The notes beneath the pieces are model-generated. The model was not told the DNA's origin and did no database searches. It saw only the letters and a program-made list of their open reading frames with translations. 64,000 nucleotides of DNA from Methanolobus psychrophilus R15 (GTDB taxonomy: Archaea; Halobacteriota; Methanosarcinia; Methanosarcinales; Methanosarcinaceae), in NCBI GenBank assembly GCA_000306725.1, contig CP003083.1, positions 2,902,042 to 2,966,041 of the forward strand, given 5' to 3'. Below, piece after piece: positions 45,706 to 54,620 of this stretch; position 1 is the first letter of the stretch; every line of letters begins with the position of its first letter. The position numbers and the translations under genes are program-made.

Positions 45706-46917
45706 ATGGATTTAAAAAAAATAAGTATTAGTCATAAAATATTGTTAATATCTTTGTTATTAACTATATTACCCGTAACTATTGTTGGTTTTTATGCTTA
45801 CGAGCAAACAGAAGCTGGTACTTGGTCTCAATTAGAAGAGCATTTGAATGACCAATCATTCCTTGAAAAAGTTTATATAGAGTCTACTTTTTCCCTTGCA
45901 CAAGATAAAGTAAATAGTGACTTAGGAGTTGCAAGGGCCGTTTTTTACTCTAACGGTAATCCTGAAATTGTTGATGGACAAATGATACTAGGAGGAGATT
46001 ATGTTGTCAACAATAATTTTGAGATTGTCGATAATGTCAAGAATATGGTAGGAGGGACTGCTACTATATTTCAGGTACTGGATGGAGAGGCTGTAAGAAT
46101 CTCTACTAACGTTATTATTGATGAGGGAGAAAGAGCAGTCGGTACCAAAGTGTCGCAACCAGTGTATGAGACAGTCGTCAACAAAGGTGAAACGTTCTAC
46201 GGAAGGGCATGGGTGGTCAATGCTTGGTATCTGACTGCATACGAACCGATCAGAAATAGTGCTGGTGAGATTATAGGTATTCTTTACGTTGGTGTTCTTG
46301 AAGATCCATTTATCAGTACGATAAAGAATCATATGGGTGGAATTGTTGTAGGTGAGACTGGATATGTCTATATAATGGATTCAGAAGGAAATCTTGTACT
46401 TCACCCTATTATGGAAGGTGAGAATATCTATGAGCATGACTTTGTAAAAGAGATTATCAATAACAAAGAAGGTATTATTAATTATGAGTGGCAAGGTCGC
46501 GAAAAAATTGCAGGCTACACGTATTATGAACCAAATGATTGGTATATAGTATCAAATACTTATTGTGAAGAGTTTGCAGGTCCTCTACTGGCAATTAGGA
46601 ACAGTTTAATAATAGCTGTTTTAGTCTTTGTAATTCTTGGTGTTTTAGCTTCATTCCTTCTAAGCAAATCTATTTCTGATGGAATTCAAAAAATAGTTAC
46701 TGAATTTGATGACATAACCAATGCTACTCTTCAGGGTAAACTAGACAGGAGAGCAAATATTGATGTAGGTATTGATTTAGAGGCGATACCCAGGGGTTTC
46801 AATCAGGTACTGGATGCTGTGAAAGAGAATGATGAAAAGCTCCAGGCATTCATAGACAATGTCCCTGTTGGGATGTTCCGTACTATAGTGTTCAACGCAA
46901 CTTACTACACGTATTAA
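45706..46917 (+). pseudogene. Cache-HAMP sensor, 5' part of an IS-disrupted kinase gene
   Basis: The first 393 codons are host sequence: transmembrane helix (about 14-32), a large extracellular double-Cache domain (VARAVFYSNGNPEIVDGQ; GRAWVVNAWYLTAYEPIRN; GETGYVYIMDSEGNLVLHP), a second helix (about 300-322) and HAMP, then the start of a PAS (AFIDNVPVGMFRT). At 46886 the IS630 begins and the last residues come from the element. The rest of the PAS and the kinase core appear after 48443. TCTGGAGTATGCTAG precedes the ATG. Confidence 0.8.
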
Positions 46918-47982
46918 TGTTTATCTTATCTTATGGCGGGGAAAGAACAAATTCTGATTGACCGAAAGGTAATTCTCGACGAGATTAACTATTTGATCAC
47001 ACACGAGAACAATTCAAGAGTGTTGAAAAGGCTCTATTTTGTTAAATTTAGATATTTAGGGGATTCTGTAGAAGAAGCTGCTACTAAAGTAGGAGTGACT
47101 AAGAAAACAGGATATTGCTGGCAAGAAAGTTGGAATAAAGGCGGCTATGCCGCCTTAATGCCAAATTTTGGCGGAGGTAGGAAATCCAAACTTACTGATG
47201 AACAAAAAAAGGAATTAAGAGCTTTGTTGGAAAATAAGGATTACTGGACTACAAGAGAAGTCTGGAAGTTAATAAAGGAAAAATATGGCGTAGAATATTC
47301 AGAGAAACAAGTAGGAGTTATACTTCACAGTTTTAACATGTATCACTCAAAGCCATATCCCCTTGACTACAGAAGACCTAAAAACGCTGAAGAGATCTTA
47401 AAAAAAACTTACCGAAGCAATTCCAAAAAATATTGGTCAAGATGAGCAGTATATCATAGGTTTTCTGGATGAATCTTCACCACAAACAAAAGCAAACACG
47501 CAAAGATTATGGTCATTTAAAAAACCGTTGATAATAAAAAATACGGATTACGTTAAAGCAAATGCATTTGCGTTTTATTCGATCAACGGGAACAGTATCA
47601 TTGATTTTATGAAAAGCTCAAAAACAGAAGATGTGTGTGAATTCCTGGAAAAAATTGTAGAGCAAAACCCAGGGAAAAGAATAATTCTTGTTCTCGATAA
47701 TGCAAGATCGCATCATGCAAAGAAAACGATAAGTAAAGCGAGAGATTTAAAAATAACACTTGTGTTCCTACCACCTTATTCACCTGATCTAAATCCAGTA
47801 GAATTTGTCTGGAAAACAATCAAAAGAGAAGTGTCAGTCAAATTTGTCAAATCAAAAGAACATTTGAGGAATATTATCAAAATGGAATTTATGAGGATAG
47901 AGAGCTCATTATCGTTTGCAAAAAAATGGATAGAAACATTTAATGCACAAATAAAAAGTGTGAATTGTTGAGTTAGGGACTA
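46886..47982 (+). mobile_element. IS630-family insertion sequence, copy 1
   Basis: 1097 bases from TAGTGTTCAACGCAAC to GTTGAGTTAGGGACTA. The ends are imperfect inverted repeats (right end inwards TAGTCCCTAACTCAAC) flanked by the TA target duplication (46884-46885 and 47983-47984). A near-identical 1097-base copy lies at 58535. It interrupts the sensor-kinase gene beginning at 45706. Confidence 0.9.
46933..47971 (+). CDS. IS630-family transposase in two frames
   Basis: Frame 1 (46933-47445) has the helix-turn-helix part (DSVEEAATKVGVTKKTGYCW) and the linker to YSEKQVGVILHSF. At the A8 run near 47400-47407 the downstream frame is +1 (or -2): LTEAIPKNIGQDEQY, FLDESSPQTKAN (first catalytic Asp), then frame 2 (from 47528) with VLDNARSHHAKK (second Asp) and PPYSPDLNPVEFVWK (Glu). 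The first Asp is read only if the shift occurs. Both copies in the window show the same run and shift, so it is a property of the element. About 345 residues when joined. Confidence 0.85.
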
Positions 47983-48168
47983 TAGTTTCACACGCTTGTT
48001 AGACGAGGTTGGCGAGCATTTAAAGCCAACTGAGTCTTGCAAGCGGGGCAAAATTTACACACGCCCCGTCCATTAGTCAAGAGGGCGAGCAAGCGAGCCA
48101 AAACGGCCTGAATTATGAGAATAATTGCCTTGAAAAGTGTTATTCCTCATAGGGAGGAATGCATTTTA

Positions 48169-48405
48169 TTATTTAAACTTTGCAGGGTAAAAACGAATAC
48201 CATGATCTATAGGGTAAGGCCTTCTGTGGTCATTGTCACCGTGCCAGATTTCTGCAGGGATACCATCGGGGAAAGCATCACGTGCGTTGACCCCTGAAAC
48301 TCGAATACCTATCCGTAGATGAATACATTTGCCACAAGTTGGGCTGATGATAACCTCTTCCAAGGAACGATTGTCGATTATCATTTGTGGTTCACTAACC
48401 GTCAT
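48169..48405 (-). CDS. Small protein of the AFPDGIP-EIW-DHGIRF family
   Basis: 78 residues. Motifs CGKCIHLRI, AFPDGIPAEIWHGDNDHRRPYP and DHGIRFYP match a widespread small cytoplasmic family found in bacteria, archaea and phages, without known function. The usual Cys before AFPDG is Asp here. It sits between the IS630 and the 3' half of the broken kinase gene, on the opposite strand, so it arrived as foreign material. A hairpin ATTCCTC/GAGGAAT (48142-48160) lies just beyond its stop. Confidence 0.65.
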   Translation of the reverse strand: MTVSEPQMIIDNRSLEEVIISPTCGKCIHLRIGIRVSGVNARDAFPDGIPAEIWHGDNDHRRPYPIDHGIRFYPAKFK

Positions 48406-48445
48406 TGTTCATCAATCCACGTATATTTATATCCAGGAATAATAT

Positions 48446-48694
48446 TTGATACTTTCTGCAAATGTTAATCCAGAACGTCGTGGCGAGCTTATCAATGTCC
48501 TTGCAAAACAGGGTCATGTTGAGAATTTTGAATTTGAGGCTTTACGTGCAGATGGTAAACATGCATGGTTAATGATCAATGCAAGAACAAATGTAAAATC
48601 AAAACCAGGCGACAATCCCTTTTTAATAGATGGTTTTGTCCTTGACATTACAGAACGTAAGAAAGCAGAAGAAGCACTGAAAAAACCGAATTGA
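48446..48694 (+). pseudogene. PAS fragment of the disrupted kinase gene
   Basis: The open stretch begins at 48443 with LSANVNPERRGELINVLAK, runs through a PAS/PAC end ([34 protein letters not shown]) and stops after KKPN. It probably continues the PAS that starts at 46850, with the middle lost. At the A6 run 48680-48685 one more A would join it to the next frame ([16 protein letters not shown]). Not an independent gene. Confidence 0.7.
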
Positions 48695-49815
48695 AATATA
48701 GGCAGGCACACAATATACTGCAAAAGGTCATTGAAAGCCCTAAAGATGTTGTCATATTTGCTCTTGATGAAGATTACCGCTACATTGCCTTCAATAAAAA
48801 TCACCAGATGACAATGGATCATATATGGAATGCCAAAATAGAAATTGGTGTCAATATGCTTGATTACATCAAATATCCTGCAGATGCGGAAAAAGCAAAA
48901 GTGAATTTTGATAGAGTACTTGCAGGAGAATCCTTCACGGTTGTTGAAGAATACGGTGATTCTTTACTCGAAAGAAAATGGTATGAGAATGTGTACAGTC
49001 CGCTTGAAGGCGATAAAGGAAATGTTATCGGACTTACTCTGTTCCTGACCGACATCACTGAACGTAAACAAGTTGAAATGGCACTTCTTCAAGCCAAGGC
49101 CCTGGCTGAAGAATCTAATAAGATAAAATCAGAGTTCATTGCGAACATGAGCCATGAACTTCGTACACCGCTCAATTCAATCCTTGGTTTTTCCCAGATA
49201 TTGAATGAAAAAATGTTTGGAGATCTGAATGAAAAACAAATGCGTTATGTCTCTAATATACTGAATAGTGGCACTCATCTGTTAGACTTAATCAATGATA
49301 TTCTTGATATTTCAAAAATAGAATCTGGCAATATGGAATATGCACCTGAGATAATTGATATCAAAGAAGTAATGGATGAAATCATAGTATTAACGGAACC
49401 TCTGGTAAAAGAGAAGAATATTGATTTTGAAGTCAGCAGTGAATTTGAAAGGCTGGAAATAAATGCAGACAAGATGAAAATCAAACAAATCATATTTAAT
49501 CTTCTTAGCAACGCAATCAAATTTACACCGAAAAACGGCAAAGTGTGGTTTGATTCTAAAATAATGACTGGAACTGTTCAGATCTCTATATCAGATAATG
49601 GTATTGGCATTCCACTAGAAGAACAAAAAGCTATATTTGAGCCATTTAAGCAAGTTAATTCATCCGCAAACCGCACTCATGGAGGAACTGGATTAGGACT
49701 TGCAATTGTTAAGTACTATGTAGAGATGCATTCAGGGGAGATACATGTTGAAAGTGAAGTTGGTAAGGGAAGTACATTCACATTTACAATACCGATTGGT
49801 TTGAGAAACAATTGA
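48691..49815 (+). CDS. PAS-histidine kinase, 3' part of the disrupted gene
   Basis: 374 residues. A PAS (about 8-125, [20 protein letters not shown]) is followed by HisKA with [19 protein letters not shown] (phospho-His near 154) and HATPase with [23 protein letters not shown] and [13 protein letters not shown]. The kinase core is complete and might be made from the TTG at 48691, but its sensor half (45706) is cut off by IS630, another gene and an A-run frameshift. Without the sensor it is probably inactive or deregulated. Confidence 0.75.
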   Translation: MKYRQAHNILQKVIESPKDVVIFALDEDYRYIAFNKNHQMTMDHIWNAKIEIGVNMLDYIKYPADAEKAKVNFDRVLAGESFTVVEEYGDSLLERKWYENVYSPLEGDKGNVIGLTLFLTDITERKQVEMALLQAKALAEESNKIKSEFIANMSHELRTPLNSILGFSQILNEKMFGDLNEKQMRYVSNILNSGTHLLDLINDILDISKIESGNMEYAPEIIDIKEVMDEIIVLTEPLVKEKNIDFEVSSEFERLEINADKMKIKQIIFNLLSNAIKFTPKNGKVWFDSKIMTGTVQISISDNGIGIPLEEQKAIFEPFKQVNSSANRTHGGTGLGLAIVKYYVEMHSGEIHVESEVGKGSTFTFTIPIGLRNN

Positions 49816-50018
49816 TTATTGATCATAGAAATAACTTTGATTTAAACCCCGCCTCAGATAGGCACTCCTATTCCCCACAACACATCCCCACTACAAAAAC
49901 CAGTATCAACTGACACAGTAAATAATTGCAATTCAGAGGAAGCATAATCTGAACTATCATGTTGCAATGACGAAAAGGAGCTCTTTAAGCACTTAAAATC
50001 AGAAAAGAAGTATTGTGG

Positions 50019-50092
50019 TGGGCCCGAGGAGATTCGAACTCCTGACCCCCGCCGTGTAAAGGCGATGTCATAACCGGCTAGACCACGAGCCC
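50019..50092 (-). tRNA. tRNA-Val (anticodon UAC)
   Basis: The acceptor strands GGGCTCG and CGGGCCC pair (one G-U). The anticodon loop TTTACAC sits between CGCC and GGCG and gives UAC. The T loop is GTTCGAATC. The 3' end is followed by encoded CCA (50018-50016). A TATA-like stretch read as AATATATAC on the minus strand lies at 50152-50163, giving a leader of about 35 bases. Confidence 0.95.
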
Positions 50093-50337
50093 ATGTGTGC
50101 AAATTCAATGCCCGCAACAGGAAACTTACGAGCAACCCCTTAATGTAACTAGTTGTATATATTCCTTTTTGGTCAACTGACTGTGACTTTGATTCAGGGG
50201 GATCCTGTGACTGCATCCATTCCATTGACGGCAATGGCAGAAAGAGGGACGGGATAGACGGAAACAGGCTCATTAACCGGACTTCTTATAGGTCATCTAA
50301 TTATAGAGGATTCAGATTAACCTCTCTTTTTTAAGTA

Positions 50338-51436
50338 TCGGATAAATCTAAGTTGTTACTCGTCCCACTTCATCCAAGATTTTTATGTTTTTGTTCCTTT
50401 TCACCTTAATTTTAGGATAGCTTACGCTATCTTAGATAGTTCCCTTCCTTTTCAGTGTTCTCAATTGATGAAGATTAAAAGAAAAAGCTGTAATCAGCAT
50501 TTTTACATTCACCCTTTCCACATTTGTGACAAGCACTTTTCCTGCTTTGAACACTTCCTTTGCTACTGCATAGACTCTTTCACATGGAACTCGCTGTACA
50601 CTTATCCTTTCATTTCTGAGAACATCGTTTATTCCTAATGGATGTCCTCTTACCGCTCTTTGCATTGTTGCTGCAAAACCCTTTGCAACTGCTCCAAAGT
50701 ATCCTTTGTCACGGTAGACTACTTCACCCACTTCAGATAGATCTACCTGTGAATCATGTACTGATGCAGTTGTTGTTTCAAATCTTCTGATCAGTTCATA
50801 TTCCTTATCAATAATTGTATGAAGCTTGTAGCCAAAATGAGATTTGCCACCTTTTTTTGCCCAGGTTCCATCTTTGCTTCTAGCTGTTTTAGCATCCTTT
50901 CCACGAGGTTCATCAGCTTTAGCATGTCCAGGGTTGGAGTGGATGAATGTGGCATCCTGGATCATCCCTTTTTTGATCTTCAATCCAAGAGCATTAAGCT
51001 GTTTTTGCATCTCGTCCCATATTTCTTTCTCTTTTCCATTATCGCTAATTCTCTTTCTAAATGACCAGACAGTTTTACTGTCTGGAACATATTCAGGAAA
51101 CCCCAGAAATTTCCTAAAGGATATTCTGTCAATACACTGTCTTTCAAGTTCAGCATCAGAAAGACCATGCCACTGTTGTAGAACAAGCATTTTAAACATC
51201 ACAATAACATCAGCTTCAGGCCTGCCGCCTGAAGCTGTTCTGTTCTTGTACATTGATTCCAGAATTGGACGAAACGGTTTCCAATCAATAAGTGATTCTA
51301 TTTCTGCAAGCTTGTCTCCAACGGATTGAAGGCGTTTATATTCTTCATTAAGAGCAAAATCAGTCAAATCATCCATAATACTTAATTTGTTTATCTATTA
51401 TTTATATTTTAGTCTAATGTGGGTCTAGTTTATCGA
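50338..51436 (-). mobile_element. IS5-family insertion sequence (ends approximate)
   Basis: The transposase is flanked by imperfect inverted ends: TCGGATAAATCTA at 50339 on the left and TCGATAAACTAGA read inwards from 51436. No clear target duplication could be fixed by eye, so the ends are approximate. A T-rich hairpin (AGAGG/CCTCT, 50315-50325) lies outside the left end. Confidence 0.65.
50432..51376 (-). CDS. IS5-family transposase
   Basis: 314 residues in one intact frame. The N-terminal IS5-type domain (TASGGRPEADVIVMFKMLVLQQWHGLSDAELERQC) is followed by the DDE catalytic core: KGMIQDATFIHSNPG (first Asp), VVYRDKGYFG (second Asp) and VPCERVYAVAKEVF (Glu). No frameshift. Possibly active. 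Confidence 0.92.
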   Translation of the reverse strand: MDDLTDFALNEEYKRLQSVGDKLAEIESLIDWKPFRPILESMYKNRTASGGRPEADVIVMFKMLVLQQWHGLSDAELERQCIDRISFRKFLGFPEYVPDSKTVWSFRKRISDNGKEKEIWDEMQKQLNALGLKIKKGMIQDATFIHSNPGHAKADEPRGKDAKTARSKDGTWAKKGGKSHFGYKLHTIIDKEYELIRRFETTTASVHDSQVDLSEVGEVVYRDKGYFGAVAKGFAATMQRAVRGHPLGINDVLRNERISVQRVPCERVYAVAKEVFKAGKVLVTNVERVNVKMLITAFSFNLHQLRTLKRKGTI

Positions 51437-51619
51437 AATCCTCATTAGTTTTAATCGTTTTATTGATGGCAGGTTTCTCTGCCGAATGCATCGAAGAAGA
51501 ACAGCAGGTCCTAAACACCGGGGAACTTTACAAATCAAACATGTATTATGAAGCAATTGTAGCCTGAACTGCACCTGCCATACGGGAAATACTTGGTGCT
51601 CTCGACCTCAAGACCGCAC
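51437..51619 (+). pseudogene. Remnant coding segment beside the IS5 element
   Basis: The plus strand reads AGFSAECIEEEQQVLNTGEL, then YKSNMYYEAIVA, one TGA, then TAPAIREILGALDLKTALIF. Apart from the stop it looks like a protein tail. The family is not recognised. The IS5 insertion may have cut it off. Confidence 0.3.
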
Positions 51620-52051
51620 TCATCTTCGAGGCAGCGATTTAGGCAACTTCCCGTACTTGTTGTTGTAGACCTTTCCCTTCTTAGGACACGTCAGTTTCAA
51701 CCCCGACCAAGTCTCATTGATACTCAAAGCGACGCTCTCCACTAACCCGTGGCTATACGCGATTTGAATCACTTCCCCGAGCGAAAGATCGCTTCCTAGT
51801 TTCTTGCCCTTGGGCCAAGAGACCCAAAGCATTCCGGACGATTCGAGGTGAGACTTGAGCGTAGGCAATCGCGCGTCTAGCTCTGTCTGTTTCATCGAAA
51901 AAAAGTGTATGTAATCAAACGTACCAATAAGCTTGGCTCTGATGCGAAGGTCCGGCAAATTCAGATCCTTCCAAACGGAATCTGGAACATTCTCGAGATA
52001 GGCATGCATCCCTTCTCGAACACCCATCTTCTGTGATACCAATTTGGCCAT
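51620..52051 (-). CDS. DUF3052 family protein
   Basis: 143 residues. It shows the family features: KLIGTFDYIHFFSMKQTELDARLPTL, GMLWVSWPKGKKLGSDL and the C-terminal KVYNNKYGKLPKSLPRR. Function is unknown. Codon use (many CGA, TTC, GAT) is unlike nearby genes and the family is mainly bacterial, so acquisition is likely. It is a stand-alone minus-strand gene. Confidence 0.8.
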   Translation of the reverse strand: MAKLVSQKMGVREGMHAYLENVPDSVWKDLNLPDLRIRAKLIGTFDYIHFFSMKQTELDARLPTLKSHLESSGMLWVSWPKGKKLGSDLSLGEVIQIAYSHGLVESVALSINETWSGLKLTCPKKGKVYNNKYGKLPKSLPRR

Positions 52052-52159
52052 GGCATAAGTGTATAGTGACGCATAACTTTAGAACTCAACGGCAAAGACA
52101 CGTAAGGGCTGGAAAGAATGTGAAAAACGGCGTTTGCGACTGTCCACTGGACTGACTAG

Positions 52160-52570
52160 TCAACCCATGCTTTCCGGAGCAACTGCAACTGCATCCATCC
52201 CTATAAGAAAATCCAGATTAGCCAGTCCGACTACAAAAAGCACCGTGATCAGTGGTGGATTCGGACGGCTCCCCCATATACGCTGAAACTCTTCAAAACC
52301 AGCGCGTGAGGATTGTCCCTGCACAACATAGATATTCCACTTGATAATGTGTTCAATCCGTGCTCCTGCGGCCAAAAGTGCGATTTCGAGATTTTTGAAT
52401 ATCTGTCTGGCCTGAATACCCATATCCCCTTTTCCGATTATTTCGCCCGAGAGGTTGGCCGAGTTATGACCGCCGATATAGATTGTGCGTGCATTGGCAG
52501 GTACGACAGCTACCTGCGAGAAGGCCGGTTTCCTGTGCAGCCCTGCCGGGTTTATGTACTCAACGCTCAT
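52160..52570 (-). CDS. RidA/YjgF family protein
   Basis: 136 residues from the ATG at 52570 (MSVEYINPAGL); the longer frame to 52654 adds an unlikely basic tail. Family features: TIYIGGHNSA, GDMGIQARQIFKNLEIALLAAGA, IIKWNIYVVQG and the C-terminal NLDFLIGMDAVAVAP. RidA proteins hydrolyse reactive enamine/imine intermediates. The arginine typical of active RidA (in C-R-x-V) is not evident, so it may belong to a different subgroup. Confidence 0.85.
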   Translation of the reverse strand: MSVEYINPAGLHRKPAFSQVAVVPANARTIYIGGHNSANLSGEIIGKGDMGIQARQIFKNLEIALLAAGARIEHIIKWNIYVVQGQSSRAGFEEFQRIWGSRPNPPLITVLFVVGLANLDFLIGMDAVAVAPESMG

Positions 52571-53168
52571 TTCTGACACTTCTTTCTGGCTTTTCCTTGA
52601 CGGAGGATGGTTCATTTTCATATAGACGCCTCCAGTCTCAAGTTCGTCAAGCATTTGGTGAAGCCTCTTATCCTTTGTTTCCTGCAGTTTTGTGCCGTTT
52701 ATCTAGCCGATGTAATCGTTCTGCTGGTACACCGGGCGCTTAGAGTTGCTTAAAGTGGTCTTTTCTATGTTAACACATACCCAATTTAAATAAGAAGATT
52801 GATAAACTCGAACATAAAGAATAATAGCAGCAATATAATATGTAAGCTATAGTATTAATATACCTAAAAACTGTACTTACTATTTTATGTATAAAGAAAT
52901 AAGGAAAAAGAGTGTCATTTAGTATTGCCATGGAAAGAGCAGGCATATATTAGAGGAAATGTCTTTGTGCAAATACTGTGTTTGCAGGGCGATCGGTTAG
53001 AAACCATTCTTTTAAGCAAGTGTAAATATCAGAATCAACTTTGATCTTTTGATTCCCTCTGCGGGATTAGAGTTTTTTAATTGTTCCCCATTTTAAACGT
53101 TACCTACCTATATGCAGGTATGTATTTAACGTACGAGTATTATTCAAGTATTGTAAGAACAAGGAAAC
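52571..53168. other. Intergenic region upstream of tetR
   Basis: 598 bases without a gene. The right end holds the palindromic operator (53104-53122) and the tetR promoter. The left 80 bases are the RidA leader. Confidence 0.35.
53104..53122. promoter_or_regulatory. TetR operator candidate upstream
   Basis: CTACCTATATGCAGGTATG, part of a larger imperfect palindrome (TACCTACCTATATGCAGGTA at 53101-53120), about 47 bases before the tetR start. The same motif appears inverted after the gene at 53777. Confidence 0.6.
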
Positions 53169-53759
53169 ATGTGGATCTATATGACAGATATGAATCCTAC
53201 CAATCAACAGATACTCCATTCTGGAAGACACTTTTTGCAATGTAGGGGCTATAATGGATTCAGCTATAAGGATATTTCCCAGAAACTGGGAATAAAAAAT
53301 GCTTCAATACATCATTATTACCCTAGAAAAGAAGATCTTGTTGTTGCTTTGCTTGAAGAAAGAAGAAAGAACTTAGCCACGTCTATTGCACAAATGATGG
53401 AATCCGAAAGGTCTGCTCGTGAGCAGCTTCAATATTATTTTGATTATGCATTGCAGGAGTTTGATGAAGGCAAAAGTATCTGTCCTCCTGGCTCAGTGAT
53501 TATTGATTTTGAAGAACTCCCGGAGAAAGTTCAAAAGCAAGATATGTTGTTATTTGATGCTATACTTGACTGGCTTACCGATGTTCTCAGAACTGGTCTG
53601 GAACAAGAGGAATTTGATTTTTCAGATTCAGTCGAAGCACAAGCAGAAATGGTAGTTGAAACTTTAATGGGTGCCAGACTGTTATCTAGCATTAAAGGTA
53701 GAAAGACACTTGTCAGAGCAATTTCTTCAATCAAATCCTGTCTTGGGTGGAGGGATTGA
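53169..53759 (+). CDS. TetR/AcrR-family regulator
   Basis: 196 residues. The N-terminal 50 residues form the TetR helix-turn-helix (FSYKDISQKLGIKNASIHHYYPRKEDLVVALL), followed by a helical ligand domain. AAGGAAAC precedes the ATG at 53169; starts at 53181 and 53190 are possible. Matching palindromes lie before and after the gene, so it probably represses itself and the neighbouring DUF1638 gene. TetR proteins are uncommon in methanogens, which suggests acquisition together with its target. Confidence 0.88.
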   Translation: MWIYMTDMNPTNQQILHSGRHFLQCRGYNGFSYKDISQKLGIKNASIHHYYPRKEDLVVALLEERRKNLATSIAQMMESERSAREQLQYYFDYALQEFDEGKSICPPGSVIIDFEELPEKVQKQDMLLFDAILDWLTDVLRTGLEQEEFDFSDSVEAQAEMVVETLMGARLLSSIKGRKTLVRAISSIKSCLGWRD

Positions 53760-53776
53760 TTTTTTATTGTATATCT

Positions 53777-53796
53777 GCCTATCTGCATGTAGGTAG
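53777..53796. promoter_or_regulatory. TetR operator candidate downstream
   Basis: GCCTATCTGCATGTAGGTAG; its complement CTACCTACATGCAGATAGGC matches the upstream site at 17 of 19 positions. Without the IS1 insertion it would lie about 100 bases before the DUF1638 start. Confidence 0.6.
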
Positions 53797-53833
53797 ACAT
53801 GCCCTATTGTCATATTATTTTTGCTCTAAATAA

Positions 53834-54573
53834 GGCATTGTTAATTAAACATCGCTAGTTCTTTATTTCTGTACTTCATTAACAGGAGAACAGAGTATCT
53901 CAACATTTCAAGACTCTTTGAATAACATTTAGACTTTCTTCTCAATCTTGCCAGGAAATGCCTAAATATGCTGTTATATCCTTCTACGGTATATGTTTCA
54001 GCTTTGGATCGAGTATGAATAACCTCTGGAAGAAACTCTGCATATGCTTTCCAGTGATCGGTCATGACTTCTTTTATTTCCTTATCCTTTAGTATTTCCC
54101 AGAGTTGTCTTCCAGTTTCCGTGCCTCTGCTACCAAAAGAGCAGTTGATGAACTTTTTCCCAATCCTATCAACAGCAATCCAGATCCAGCAATATTTTTT
54201 TTGTTGCCTATATAAGTGTGCATTTCATCTAATTCAACAATCTCAATCTCATTTTCACTTTTTAGGTCCTCTAACTCCTGACCAAATTTCTTAATCCAAT
54301 TATAAACAGAAACATGACTTACTCCCAAAAATCTTCCGATCGAACGAAATCCTAATCCTTCAAGATAGAGTTGTAAAGCCTGCCTTTTAATGGAAGTAGA
54401 ACTCGCAGTCGATTTTATCTCGACTGTATAGTTATATCCGCAATCATAACATTTGTAGCGTTGACGTTCATCGACTTTCCCATTCTTTTTGTGGTTGGAA
54501 CTCTTACATTTAGGGCAGTTCATACTGAAGTATAGGCTTTCATCCTATATACCTCTATTTACTTAACAATGCC
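53834..54573 (-). mobile_element. IS1-family insertion sequence, copy 2
   Basis: 740 bases with GGCATTGTTAA at both ends (inverted) and an exact 8-bp target duplication CTAAATAA (53826-53833 and 54574-54581). Diverged from copy 1 but of the same type. It separates the downstream tetR operator from the DUF1638 gene. Confidence 0.9.
53841..54523 (-). CDS. IS1-family transposase, copy 2 (-1 frameshift)
   Basis: Frame 1 (54523-54089, ATG start) has CPKCKSSNHKKNG...CYDC, the helix-turn-helix GFRSIGRFLGVSHVSVYNWI and VELDEMHTYIG. A -1 shift at the A8 run (54185-54192) leads to KYCWIWIAVDRIGKKF and frame 2 ending at 53841 (TDHWKAYAEFL, EGYNSIFRHFLARLRRKS). The joined frame is open throughout, so the enzyme may be functional. 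It differs from copy 1 at many residues. Confidence 0.85.
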
Positions 54574-54620
54574 CTAAATAAATGAAACAAATAAAAGACA
54601 TAAAAATGGAGGAGATTGTG

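Noticed and set aside
45398-45715. 105-codon frame before the Cache sensor
   Set aside because: Rich in Ile, His and Leu, no ribosome site, and it overlaps the next gene's start.
47996-48010. GTTAGAC resembling an integron attC core beside the small cassette-like gene
   Set aside because: No matching partner core at proper distance once the IS630 is removed; likely chance.
50016-50092. tRNA-Val as an integration site of a genomic island
   Set aside because: No second copy of the tRNA 3' end and no integrase gene are found in the window.
49854-50273. 139-codon minus frame
   Set aside because: It runs straight through the tRNA-Val gene.
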